Below are positions 1 to 6,299 of a stretch of 12,936 nucleotides of DNA, in pieces. Origin of the DNA: Syntrophaceae bacterium UBA2208 (GTDB lineage Bacteria; Desulfobacterota; BSN033; UBA1163). The stretch is from NCBI GenBank assembly GCA_002327885.1, contig DCUS01000197.1:1-12936 (forward strand), written 5' to 3'. Position numbers and translations under genes: made by a program. Position 1 is the stretch's first letter, and every line of letters begins with the position of its first letter. Below the pieces are notes generated by a model. It searched no databases, was not told the DNA's origin, and saw only the letters and a program-made list of their open reading frames with translations.

Positions 1-7
1 CCTCCTT
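1..7 (-). promoter_or_regulatory. Shine-Dalgarno at window edge (next gene of the left operon)
   Basis: Read on the minus strand, the window ends in AAGGAGG, 16 nt after the TAA stop of the DUF4412-like gene. A near-perfect Shine-Dalgarno so close to a stop codon suggests that another minus-strand gene of the same operon starts a few bases beyond the left edge. The gene itself is not visible. Confidence 0.5.
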
Positions 8-22
8 ATGTCTGAATTGAAG

Positions 23-742
23 TTACTTTTTAGGAGATTCCGGAACAATCTTCCGGTAACCAGCAGGCGGAATGAAAACTTCTTTCTCCAACTCTTTCTT
101 CTCCATTTTTCTGACTTCCACCCGATCAATAGCTCCCAAACCATAGGTCATGGTATAGTCTTTAATTAAAATGGGAAAACCAAAGGGTTTCAGCTTTTCA
201 TAAATCTCACGGCCTTCCTTCATCTCAAGCCGAAAATCTTTGGAAAATCCCTGGGCGACCCGATCCATCACCTTTTCTATTTCTTTCATCTCCACATCGC
301 GAGTCATCCAGTTCTCCTCAATCAACTCACCCTCTACCCGCACCTCCACCTGTTCTGTCTGAAAACCATTGATGACAGCCGTCTGCCCGGTCCTCTTCAC
401 GATGATCTTCCTTTCCTTGGCCATGACCCCTGAGATCTCTTGCTTAAGCCGTTTTGCCACCTCCCTCTCCCACTGGGAAAGTTTGACATCGATATAATTT
501 CTGGATCGGTGATCGATCATCAGCAAGCGATCCTCTTTGAAATCCATGATGGTCGTTAGTCCACCTGCCGGATGGTCCGTCCGAAACAGGCCGTCTGAAA
601 AGTATAGGAACACTTTCGAAGGACTTCCTTCTCTATCCCTCACGACCTGTTCGACGGTGACTCCCGCCCGGACTTCTCCAGCCCCCTCCAACAAAAGCAT
701 CGCGATCAACAACATCAGAGAAAAAAAGGTTCTTTTTTTCAT
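23..742 (-). CDS. Secreted DUF4412-like protein
   Basis: Predicted exported protein of about 239 residues with no assigned enzymatic role. The N-terminus reads MKKRTFF, followed by a hydrophobic stretch and a signal peptidase I-like site after VRA, giving a mature periplasmic or outer-membrane-associated protein. The mature part alternates short beta-prone segments (FLYFSDGLFRTD, TIMDFKEDRLLMIDH) in the style of DUF4412/LolA-like lipoprotein-binding folds. The last third is rich in Lys and Glu. Start choice: an upstream GTG at 758-760 would overlap the stop of the DUF401 gene as GTGA but has no Shine-Dalgarno. GAGGAG sits 6 nt before the third of three consecutive ATGs (740-742), which also gives the best signal peptide, so I chose that one. 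It is the second visible gene of a minus-strand operon with the transporter, probably translationally coupled. The family assignment is by pattern and is moderate. Confidence 0.7.
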   Translation of the reverse strand: MKKRTFFSLMLLIAMLLLEGAGEVRAGVTVEQVVRDREGSPSKVFLYFSDGLFRTDHPAGGLTTIMDFKEDRLLMIDHRSRNYIDVKLSQWEREVAKRLKQEISGVMAKERKIIVKRTGQTAVINGFQTEQVEVRVEGELIEENWMTRDVEMKEIEKVMDRVAQGFSKDFRLEMKEGREIYEKLKPFGFPILIKDYTMTYGLGAIDRVEVRKMEKKELEKEVFIPPAGYRKIVPESPKK

Positions 743-756
743 CATCATCTCCTCGG

Positions 757-1962
757 TCACCGGAAAAAAGTTATCAAAAGTGCGCCCCCTATGATGGAGG
801 CCGTTGGAATCCAGAGAAAACGATAGACCCCTCTTAGGTCTGCCCGGAAATAATCCTTTGTCAAAATCAAGCAGAGATGAAAAGGAGAGAGTAAATCTCC
901 GCTGATCCCACTCGCAAAGGCTAATACCATATAATTCAGAAAATGAGGGTCGTTCTGAAACAAGGGAATGAGAATGGGGAAACTGATCCCGATGGGTGCA
1001 ACGGTCATTCCGGTAATCAACCCGCTTATCAAGGGCACCAGAATCGTGATCAGCCAGAGGGGAACGCCGGATGAGGACAAGACGGCTGAAATGATATGGA
1101 TGGCCTGTGAGAACTCCAGCACCTTTTTAAACCCCATCACAGCCGCCACGGTCAATAGAAGCTCGATGTTGAGGCTTTCCTTGAACCCCTTTAAAAGAGA
1201 CGGCCAGCCGATTTGGTAAAAAATAACCATCCCTAAAATGGTTAAACCGAAGGCATAGACCAATTCGACCTGAAAACCAACGATTAACGTGAGAGCAAAC
1301 AGGAGCGGGCAGAGGTTAATGATTAACCGCCAGGCAGAGGGTGCGCCTGATAATTTTAAAACCCTTTTTGACTTTGAAATTCCCCAAAAACCGAAAAGGA
1401 TCCCGCCGACGATTGCGATGAGGGTCAACGGGAGATTAATCCATGCCAGATCTCTAACCGGAACCCCTACCAGGGTGGCGGCTAAAACGAGAGCGGGGTA
1501 AGTGGGTAGAATATACTCCCACAGATGCCGAAACCAGTAATTGATAAAGGTTCTCCGCTCCGGGGAGAGATTCAATTCATCGGATCCAGCCACCACCATC
1601 GGCGCCGAGACCAACGCCCCTCCAATGATAGGCATTAAACCGATGATCGCCGGAAGCAAGGCGATCACCACCCGGATATCTTTCAAGATATTCCTAAACC
1701 CATCCAAGATCTCCTTCATGCGGCCTGTTTCTTTCAACAGGGTGCTGAAAAAGAGGATCGCCATGAATGAACCGATGAGCAGGAGCGTTCTCTCATCAAG
1801 GATGGACATGAAAATTTGGACAAAAATGGTCTTGACGGGCAGGGAAAAGAGAAATCCCAAGAGGACCGTACCGATGAAGAGGCTAATCCACAACTTCACT
1901 TTTTTGAAAGTAAGAAGGAGGATGATGAGAAATACAATGCCGATCTTTAATAATTCAACCAC
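757..1962 (-). CDS. DUF401-family integral membrane transporter-like protein
   Basis: A 401-residue polytopic inner-membrane protein, hydrophobic throughout, with about ten or more predicted membrane segments. Recognisable motifs are PIIGGALVSAPM (residues 111-122), NYWFRHLWEYILPTYP (141-156), GLITGMTVAPIGISFP (314-329) and SGDLLSPFHLCLILTKDYF (354-372). The glycine/proline-rich hairpins recur in the two halves, as in the ion-transporter superfamily to which DUF401 proteins belong. The substrate is unknown; carboxylate or other anion transport would be a guess. The start is GTG at 1960-1962, with AGGA and GAG upstream. Length matches the family. The stop codon lies 14 nt from the ATG of the DUF4412-like gene (or overlaps its GTG), so the two are one operon. 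No strong promoter is visible upstream, only repeat-derived DNA and a TTAACGTTAA palindrome. Confidence 0.8.
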   Translation of the reverse strand: MVELLKIGIVFLIILLLTFKKVKLWISLFIGTVLLGFLFSLPVKTIFVQIFMSILDERTLLLIGSFMAILFFSTLLKETGRMKEILDGFRNILKDIRVVIALLPAIIGLMPIIGGALVSAPMVVAGSDELNLSPERRTFINYWFRHLWEYILPTYPALVLAATLVGVPVRDLAWINLPLTLIAIVGGILFGFWGISKSKRVLKLSGAPSAWRLIINLCPLLFALTLIVGFQVELVYAFGLTILGMVIFYQIGWPSLLKGFKESLNIELLLTVAAVMGFKKVLEFSQAIHIISAVLSSSGVPLWLITILVPLISGLITGMTVAPIGISFPILIPLFQNDPHFLNYMVLAFASGISGDLLSPFHLCLILTKDYFRADLRGVYRFLWIPTASIIGGALLITFFR

Positions 1963-1976
1963 AATCTCGTTTCCTA

Positions 1977-1986
1977 TTAACGTTAA
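1977..1986. promoter_or_regulatory. Palindrome TTAACGTTAA upstream of the DUF401 gene
   Basis: A perfect 10-bp palindrome lies 15 nt upstream of the GTG start of the membrane-transporter gene. Its placement suits an operator or the edge of a promoter. It is short and AT-rich, so chance is possible. Confidence 0.25.
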
Positions 1987-2039
1987 ACGAGTAGCCGATC
2001 ACCTCTCAGGCAACCGCGATTGATTTATTGCCATTTCCA

Positions 2040-2140
2040 AATTCGAGATTCCTAAATCGTAGATCCCGAGTTCGGTTCAGGACCTGGTTCGGAATGACAC
2101 TCTTTTCCCTGTCATGCTGAACTCGTTTCAGCATCTCATT
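2040..2140. repeat. Dispersed intergenic repeat fragment with hairpin
   Basis: This spacer contains a perfect 8-bp inverted repeat, ATGCTGAA (2114-2121) and TTCAGCAT (2127-2134), with a 5-nt loop. It is followed on the minus strand by GTCATTCCGAA-type sequence and an imperfect series of TTCGAAAT-like blocks. Elements with the CTGAAACGAGTTCAGCATGAC core are common dispersed intergenic repeats in environmental bacterial genomes; that is recalled pattern knowledge, not a search result. Spurious minus-strand translation gives the familiar MLKRVQHD peptide. On the minus strand the hairpin lies 3' of the nuclease gene and could help end its transcript, although no U-tract follows. Confidence 0.55.
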
Positions 2141-2160
2141 TTTACCTAAGAACGATACGA

Positions 2161-3774
2161 TTACAGTTCTGATTCCAACTCCTCCAATTTCTTGTTTATC
2201 TCCTCCATTTGTTTCAACCACCTGGGGTCATATAAATCATCCCCTTTCTTCTTCTCTCTTTTTAATTTTCGACGAAGCCTCTTATAAGTCCGATCCAGCT
2301 GATTAAAAAGGGTAGACAAAGAAGCTTCGGGAACGACCGCCTCCACACCCCTTTCTTCTGCCAACTCCCTTTCTTCCCCACCGAACAGGACCCTCTTCTC
2401 TCTCCATTGAGGGACGACTGTTTTAAGATGGAACCGTTCACGGATGTGTTGGCTCAGCGCCGTGGAACTCTTTTCTTCTCCATGGTTGACAAAGACTTCG
2501 AGTTGAGGGTTGCTGAAATGAGAAAGCCAAGCGAGCAGCCCTTTCTGGTCGGCATGAGCGGAGAACCCTCCCAATGTATGGATGTGGGCTTTCACGGCGA
2601 TCTCCTCTCCGAAAAGCCTGACCGTTTTCGCTCCATCAACGATTCGCCTCCCGGTCGTACCCTCTGCCTGATAACCGATGATGACAATATGAGATCCATT
2701 CCTCCAGAGGTGGTGTTTCAAATGGTGCTGGATCCTCCCCGAGTCGCACATTCCGCTGGCTGAAATGATGACCCCGGGCCTCGAATCCTCATTGATGGCT
2801 TTGGATTCCTCGGCGGTCCGGGTGTAATTGATTTCCGGAACCTCTAAAGGATTCTCTCCCCCTGAAAGCAGGGCCTGGGCCTCCTGGTCAAAACAGTCCG
2901 GATTCCTCTTGAAAATCTCCGTGGCGGAGATCGCAAGCGGACTGTCAATGTAGATGGGAATGGAAGGAATAAACCCCTGCCGGATAAATTGACCAAGCGT
3001 GTAAATAATCTCCTGGGTCCGCTCCACCGCGAAGGCGGGGATGATGACCTTTGCCCCGTGAGCAATCGCCTCCTGAACAATTTGCAATAATTCCTGAACG
3101 GTCTCTTCCCTTGATTTATGGAACCGGTTTCCATAGGTCGATTCCAACCAGAGGAAATTTCCTTCCTCGACCCAAGAAGGATCCCTGATGATGGGCTGGC
3201 CTGAATTCCCCAAATCGCCCGAGAAGATCAATTTTTTCTCTTCGCCTCCCTCTTCGATCCAGATTTCAATGATGGCCGATCCTAAAATGTGCCCGGCATC
3301 TTGAAACCGCGCGGCGATCCCATTTGCCAGCTGAAATCGTTCACCATAATTTTCGGTCTGAAAATATTGAAGGCTTTTTTCTGCATCTTTCATCGTGTAA
3401 AGCGGGATCGCCTCTTCCTTCCCGGCCCTTTTCCCCTTGCGGTTCTGCCACTCTGCCTCCATCTCATGGATGTGTCCACTATCCTGGAGCATGATTTCAC
3501 AGAGATCGCGGGTTGCTTTGGTGCAGATGATATTTCCCCGGAATCCTTCTTGAACCAGCTTGGGGATAAGGCCGCTGTGGTCAATGTGGGCGTGGGTGAG
3601 TAAGATAAAAGAGAGGTTTTGAGCCTGGTAGGGTTGGAGATGCCAGTTTCTCTCCTCCAGTTCTCTGATTCCCTGGAACATTCCGCAATCGACCAGCCAC
3701 TTCAACGAACCCTTTTCTAAAAGAGTCGCCGAACCGGTCACCGTCTGAGCGCCTCCTAAAAATTCCACTCTCAT
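2161..3774 (-). CDS. Beta-CASP metallo-beta-lactamase nuclease (CPSF/Ysh1-like)
   Basis: A 537-residue cytoplasmic MBL-fold protein of the beta-CASP RNA-processing nuclease type. Family members cleave RNA using two zinc ions. Visible motifs are HAHIDH (61-66, HxHxDH), GHILGSA (161-167), SGDLGN (185-190), the beta-CASP acidic motif in ESTYG (211-215), the SASGMCDSGRIQHHLKHH segment (338-355), and GFSAHADQ (403-410) carrying the last metal-binding His. All core metal ligands appear intact. Family proteins usually end soon after the GFSAHAD and VNHGE region. This one has about 60 further residues (480-537), rich in Lys, Arg and Glu and likely coiled (KRLRRKLKREKKK), which could bind RNA or mediate oligomerisation. 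The ATG start has AAGGA about 9 nt upstream. It is monocistronic as far as can be seen, with a hairpin-bearing leader. The family is clear; the substrate is unknown. Confidence 0.9.
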   Translation of the reverse strand: MRVEFLGGAQTVTGSATLLEKGSLKWLVDCGMFQGIRELEERNWHLQPYQAQNLSFILLTHAHIDHSGLIPKLVQEGFRGNIICTKATRDLCEIMLQDSGHIHEMEAEWQNRKGKRAGKEEAIPLYTMKDAEKSLQYFQTENYGERFQLANGIAARFQDAGHILGSAIIEIWIEEGGEEKKLIFSGDLGNSGQPIIRDPSWVEEGNFLWLESTYGNRFHKSREETVQELLQIVQEAIAHGAKVIIPAFAVERTQEIIYTLGQFIRQGFIPSIPIYIDSPLAISATEIFKRNPDCFDQEAQALLSGGENPLEVPEINYTRTAEESKAINEDSRPGVIISASGMCDSGRIQHHLKHHLWRNGSHIVIIGYQAEGTTGRRIVDGAKTVRLFGEEIAVKAHIHTLGGFSAHADQKGLLAWLSHFSNPQLEVFVNHGEEKSSTALSQHIRERFHLKTVVPQWREKRVLFGGEERELAEERGVEAVVPEASLSTLFNQLDRTYKRLRRKLKREKKKGDDLYDPRWLKQMEEINKKLEELESEL

Positions 3775-3791
3775 TTTTAGAATCCTTAAAA

Positions 3792-3828
3792 CGCTATGCG
3801 TATAGCGCTAAGCACTTAGCGTTTTTTT
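3792..3828 (+). terminator. Tandem hairpins with U-tract (terminator-like)
   Basis: Two adjoining perfect hairpins are present: CGCTAT/ATAGCG (3792-3797 with 3802-3807, loop GCGT) and CGCTAAG/CTTAGCG (3806-3812 with 3815-3821). The second is followed by seven Ts (3822-3828), the signature of an intrinsic terminator on the plus strand. An alternative long pairing, AACGCTA with TAGCGTT, also exists. No plus-strand gene ends here, so the element may insulate the promoter just downstream. On the minus strand the CGCTAT hairpin is followed by TTTT within the nuclease-gene leader. The second arm shares two bases with the first, so the two hairpins compete slightly. Confidence 0.5.
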
Positions 3829-3838
3829 GAGTAAAGCA

Positions 3839-3867
3839 TTGACTTTAGACTTTCTTTTTCCTAATAT
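3839..3867 (+). promoter_or_regulatory. Sigma70-type promoter of the LOG-family gene
   Basis: TTGACT (3839-3844) and TAATAT (3862-3867) are separated by exactly 17 nt in AT-rich DNA. Transcription would begin near 3874 and give a leader of roughly 118 nt carrying the GC-rich hairpins at 3922-3972. Five of six -35 bases and five of six -10 bases match consensus. Confidence 0.65.
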
Positions 3868-3921
3868 AAAATTCTTAATTTATCAATAAAAAATACTGTC
3901 CGACTTCACATTAAACATTTT

Positions 3922-3972
3922 CCCCGTATCATCCCGAAAACCCCGTCCTTGAGGGCGGGGAGTTACGGGGTT
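3922..3972 (+). promoter_or_regulatory. GC-rich leader with mutually exclusive hairpins
   Basis: Three pairings are possible. (a) CCCCGTCC (3941-3948) with GGGCGGGG (3953-3960), an 8-bp stem with one G-U pair and a TTGA loop. (b) AACCCCGT (3939-3946) with ACGGGGTT (3965-3972), which excludes (a). (c) CCCCGTA (3922-3928) with TACGGGG (3964-3970), which encloses (a). The element ends 6 nt before the Shine-Dalgarno GGAGGA (3979-3984). It may be a translational control leader, or a REP/IS200-end-like palindrome that landed here. Confidence 0.45.
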
Positions 3973-3991
3973 CACATCGGAGGAAAGAAAC

Positions 3992-4645
3992 ATGTCAGAG
4001 AAACAGTATGTCATCAATGAAATCAACATAGAGGATTCCTGGAGGATGTTCCGGATCATGGCTGAATTCGTGGACGGGTTCGAATCACTCAGTAAATATC
4101 ATCCGGCGGTGAGCATCTTCGGTTCCACACGGGTTAAACCCGGTGACGAGATCTACACGAAGGCGGAACAGATCGGTAAACTTCTCGCTGAAGATGGCTT
4201 TTCCGTCATCACAGGAGGAGGCCCCGGCGCGATGGAGGCCGCCAACAAAGGCGCCTTCTCCGCAGGGGGAAAATCCATTGGGTTGAATATTGAACTTCCC
4301 CTCGAACAAAAACCCAACCCTTATACCAATATCACTCTGAATTTCCGGTACTTCTTTGTCCGAAAAGTCATGTTCGTCAAATATGCGGTGGCCTATATCA
4401 TTCTCCCCGGTGGTTTTGGGACCATGGACGAACTGCTCGAATCGATAACGCTTATTCAAACCAAAAAGATCAGACCTTTCCCGGTGATCCTGGTTGGATC
4501 AAATTATTGGAGGGGATTTCTGGATTGGATCAAGGAGGTGGTTTTAAAAGAAGGAAAGATCACCTCTGCCGACCTGGAAATTCTTCAGTTGATTGACGAA
4601 CCAGCCGAAATCACCCGAGCCATCAAAAAAACGGTGATCCTCTGA
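3992..4645 (+). CDS. LOG-family (TIGR00730-type) Rossmann-fold nucleotide hydrolase-like protein
   Basis: A 217-residue cytoplasmic protein of the LOG / lysine-decarboxylase-like family. Characterised relatives hydrolyse nucleoside 5'-monophosphates (cytokinin ribotides or purine monophosphates) to base plus ribose 5-phosphate. Visible features are a FGSTR strand-loop (43-47), the nucleotide-binding GGGPGAMEAA (75-84), FRYFFVRK with the conserved Arg-Lys pair (118-125), and PGGFGTMDE (139-147) carrying the catalytic-motif glutamate. Length is typical. The name lysine decarboxylase seen on relatives is a misnomer. About 35 N-terminal residues precede the Rossmann core, longer than in the shortest LOG proteins. 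The ATG start has a strong GGAGGA 7 nt upstream. It is transcribed alone from the promoter at 3839-3867 and converges with the metallopeptidase gene 38 nt downstream. I see no clear terminator between the two. Confidence 0.88.
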   Translation: MSEKQYVINEINIEDSWRMFRIMAEFVDGFESLSKYHPAVSIFGSTRVKPGDEIYTKAEQIGKLLAEDGFSVITGGGPGAMEAANKGAFSAGGKSIGLNIELPLEQKPNPYTNITLNFRYFFVRKVMFVKYAVAYIILPGGFGTMDELLESITLIQTKKIRPFPVILVGSNYWRGFLDWIKEVVLKEGKITSADLEILQLIDEPAEITRAIKKTVIL

Positions 4646-4683
4646 TTTCAAGTTCTGCGTTTTAAGTCCCGAATGGGGCAAGA

Positions 4684-5679
4684 TCAGGCACGGAAATGAT
4701 GCACCCCATCGACGATATAGTAGGTGAGGAGGGTGGTCAACTCGATCAATTTCCTTTCCTCATCTTCGGCAAGGTACCCCAATGATTCATTCCTGCAAAT
4801 GGCTTCCCATTGGTGAAGTCTTTTTCGAACCGTATGTTTATTTGACCCTGAAATCCAGAGGCTGACTTGATCGGTGAGGGGTCTTGCATATTTCCGGATT
4901 AACTTCCATGCGGGGAGAAGATCTCGCCATCCATTTCCTGGCTTGACGAAGAGCTCATTCATGTCGGTGAGATATTCCTGCAGTTCCTGATCCAGGATTT
5001 CCCCATCCAATCCCCACCACTCTGATACGGTCTCTTCGATCATCATATATATTCCGTCTCGTTTCTCTTCCAAATTTAAAGGTTCTTTTCCGGCAATCTC
5101 CTCCATTAAACGATCCACATACAATAATTTCTCTAAGGCGATGGGCCAGTTCCGATATTTGACTCGCCAATGAGACCGAGGGGTGAGCCAGATGGCAAAC
5201 GTTTCTGCCCAGTCCTCATCAGGATGTTTCTGAGCATAGTGAGGGTCCCCTAAATAGTGAAGGTGTCTGACATAACTCTTCGACCAGGGATTCACCCGGT
5301 AAAGGTACCCATCCTGATATTTCTTATGAAAATCCCCAAAGATTTTTTTCCAATCCTTTCGTTGCCAAAGTTTATAAGCATAATTTACCGCATGGCCTGT
5401 TTCATGACGCAGGGTCTTGATGATCTCCTCATTCGTCGGGGTATCCCCTTCAAGGTCTTTTAATTCAGATGTGGCCAAATAGAATGGGATGCTAATTGAA
5501 ATCCTCTTGTTCACGCATCCCCACTCATTCCCAAAATAGAAATCAGGCCAGAGGAGAATTCGATGTTCTCTTAACTCCTTCTTTAATCTTTTGAAGGTAG
5601 AAGTTAAACTTTCATTGACATCCAGTTCCAGCTCGCCAATCCTGGTCGCCAAGAATTTCTGATAACTGATCTCGTCCAT
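4684..5679 (-). CDS. Putative zinc metallopeptidase (HExxH)
   Basis: A 331-residue soluble protein with no signal peptide or membrane segment. HETGH (92-96) is a HExxH zinc/catalytic motif, and DEDWAETFAIWL (154-165) about 60 residues later supplies a likely third ligand or helper acid. The order and wording (FGDFHKKY, then a DPHYAQKHPDEDWAETFA block) resemble the putative zinc-binding metallopeptidase family Peptidase_Mx, in which HPxEDxAETxAxYL follows the HExxH helix. I see no N-terminal zinc-ribbon cysteines of the kind some members carry. The C-terminal 130 residues are Trp-rich and helical and match nothing I recognise. The ATG start has AGAGG 9 nt upstream. Substrate unknown. The gene stands alone, convergent with the LOG gene, and its upstream region carries an 8-bp direct repeat. 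Confidence 0.72.
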   Translation of the reverse strand: MDEISYQKFLATRIGELELDVNESLTSTFKRLKKELREHRILLWPDFYFGNEWGCVNKRISISIPFYLATSELKDLEGDTPTNEEIIKTLRHETGHAVNYAYKLWQRKDWKKIFGDFHKKYQDGYLYRVNPWSKSYVRHLHYLGDPHYAQKHPDEDWAETFAIWLTPRSHWRVKYRNWPIALEKLLYVDRLMEEIAGKEPLNLEEKRDGIYMMIEETVSEWWGLDGEILDQELQEYLTDMNELFVKPGNGWRDLLPAWKLIRKYARPLTDQVSLWISGSNKHTVRKRLHQWEAICRNESLGYLAEDEERKLIELTTLLTYYIVDGVHHFRA

Positions 5680-5705
5680 ATCTATCAGCCTCTGAAATTT
5701 AATTC

Positions 5706-5731
5706 TAATGTCGAAATGGTAATTAATGTCG
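5706..5731. repeat. Direct repeat TAATGTCG x2 upstream of the metallopeptidase gene
   Basis: TAATGTCG occurs at 5706-5713 and again at 5724-5731, with start-to-start spacing of 18 nt, 27 to 52 nt upstream of the metallopeptidase ATG. Tandem 8-mers at such spacing can be activator or repressor sites. No convincing -35/-10 pair accompanies them on the minus strand. Confidence 0.35.
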
Positions 5732-5795
5732 GCTTGTCAAAGGAGGGAAAAATCTAAATCTACCGTATCAATTTAGCTGCTTGAAATCGCACTCT

Positions 5796-5940
5796 AAAAT
5801 CCCTCCCCTCCGTCCGGCGCCAAAGTCCCAATGGTTTGTTTGGCGTAAGCCGTGCGGCTCTGGACGACGGCGACTCCCTTTGCTACAGGGAGGAGAAAGG
5901 TTTCCCCCTTTTGACAACGGGGATGGAGGGGGCTTAGACA
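5796..5940. repeat. Palindrome-rich dispersed repeat; possible three-way junction
   Basis: A closing stem CGTCC (5811-5815) with GGACG (5862-5866) encloses two perfect hairpins: CGCCAAA/TTTGGCG (5818-5824 with 5839-5845) and AGCCG/CGGCT (5848-5852 with 5855-5859). Two unpaired bases lie at each joint, so it folds as a compact three-way junction. CTCCCT/AGGGAG (5874-5879 with 5887-5892) and CCCCC/GGGGG (5904-5908 with 5928-5932) follow. The right half has the wording of a common intergenic repeat of environmental genomes (spurious peptide like PPFDNGDGGG). I call it a repeat; a structured RNA is the alternative. Confidence 0.55.
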
Positions 5941-5961
5941 TTCTTTTTCAAGGCGCTAAAG

Positions 5962-5970
5962 TGTTATAAT
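5962..5970 (+). promoter_or_regulatory. Extended -10 promoter candidate (TGTTATAAT)
   Basis: A perfect TATAAT (5965-5970) is preceded by TG plus one base, the extended -10 arrangement that tolerates a poor -35. It lies 330 nt upstream of the thiolase-fold gene, at the right edge of the palindromic repeat. The -35 region is weak. Confidence 0.3.
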
Positions 5971-6004
5971 TAATCTTTATACAAGCTATCAACACTTCGC
6001 TATA

Positions 6005-6033
6005 TTCAACATTAGATCTGTCTTAACTATAAT
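6005..6033 (+). promoter_or_regulatory. Promoter candidate upstream of the thiolase-fold gene
   Basis: TATAAT (6028-6033) is a perfect -10, 17 nt after a weak -35, TTCAAC (6005-6010). The transcript would have a leader of about 260 nt. An alternative, TG-T-TAAAAT at 6207-6215, is closer to the gene. Which one is used cannot be told from sequence alone. Confidence 0.35.
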
Positions 6034-6299
6034 ATCCCCTTAACAAGAGGTCAAAAGAATTTTTTTCACAAGCAGAACCATAATGATTCTAAATGGTTAT
6101 ATTTCGGTTGTAATTTACAAATTGTCCGTTTTTGACTTTATGAAAGGTGAAAATCCTCTTTTAATTCTTTTCTGAAAATAAAAGGTTTTGGGCCTCCCGG
6201 AACAACTGTTAAAATGAGATTTTTTGTTTTAAAATAATTTATGAATAGAGGGAATTCCAAAGATTGAGAAATCAAGTGATTCCATAAAAAGAGGACCGG

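Larger units (their letters stand above)
5680..6299. other. Long intergenic region
   Basis: No supported gene lies in these 620 bases. The left part is the spacer upstream of the metallopeptidase gene, then the palindromic repeat (5796-5940). From about 5945 the DNA is strongly AT-rich and promoter-like on the plus strand. It holds a weak inverted repeat AACCAT/ATGGTT (6076-6081 with 6093-6098) and two copies of TTAAAAT (6209-6215, 6229-6235) spaced 20 nt. A 62-residue open frame at 5781-5969 is an artefact of the repeat. Confidence 0.6.

Noticed and set aside
2006..2221. 71-residue minus-strand frame with an MLKRVQHD stretch
   Set aside because: It is translation of an intergenic repeat and overlaps the end of the clear beta-CASP gene in another frame.
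4646..4683. Bidirectional terminator between the convergent LOG and metallopeptidase genes
   Set aside because: Only a weak CC/GG pairing without a U-tract is present.
5702..5740. TGTCAA (minus-strand TTGACA at 5740-5735) as the metallopeptidase promoter
   Set aside because: The -10 at correct spacing reads ATTTCG. An alternative TAGAAT (5707-5702) lacks a matching -35.
5796..5940. CRISPR array or transposon end
   Set aside because: The palindromes differ from one another, there are no regular repeats with spacers, and no transposase or target duplication is visible.
5781..5969. 62-residue plus-strand frame in the intergenic gap
   Set aside because: It follows the palindromic repeat and has biased Pro/Gly/Arg content and no Shine-Dalgarno.
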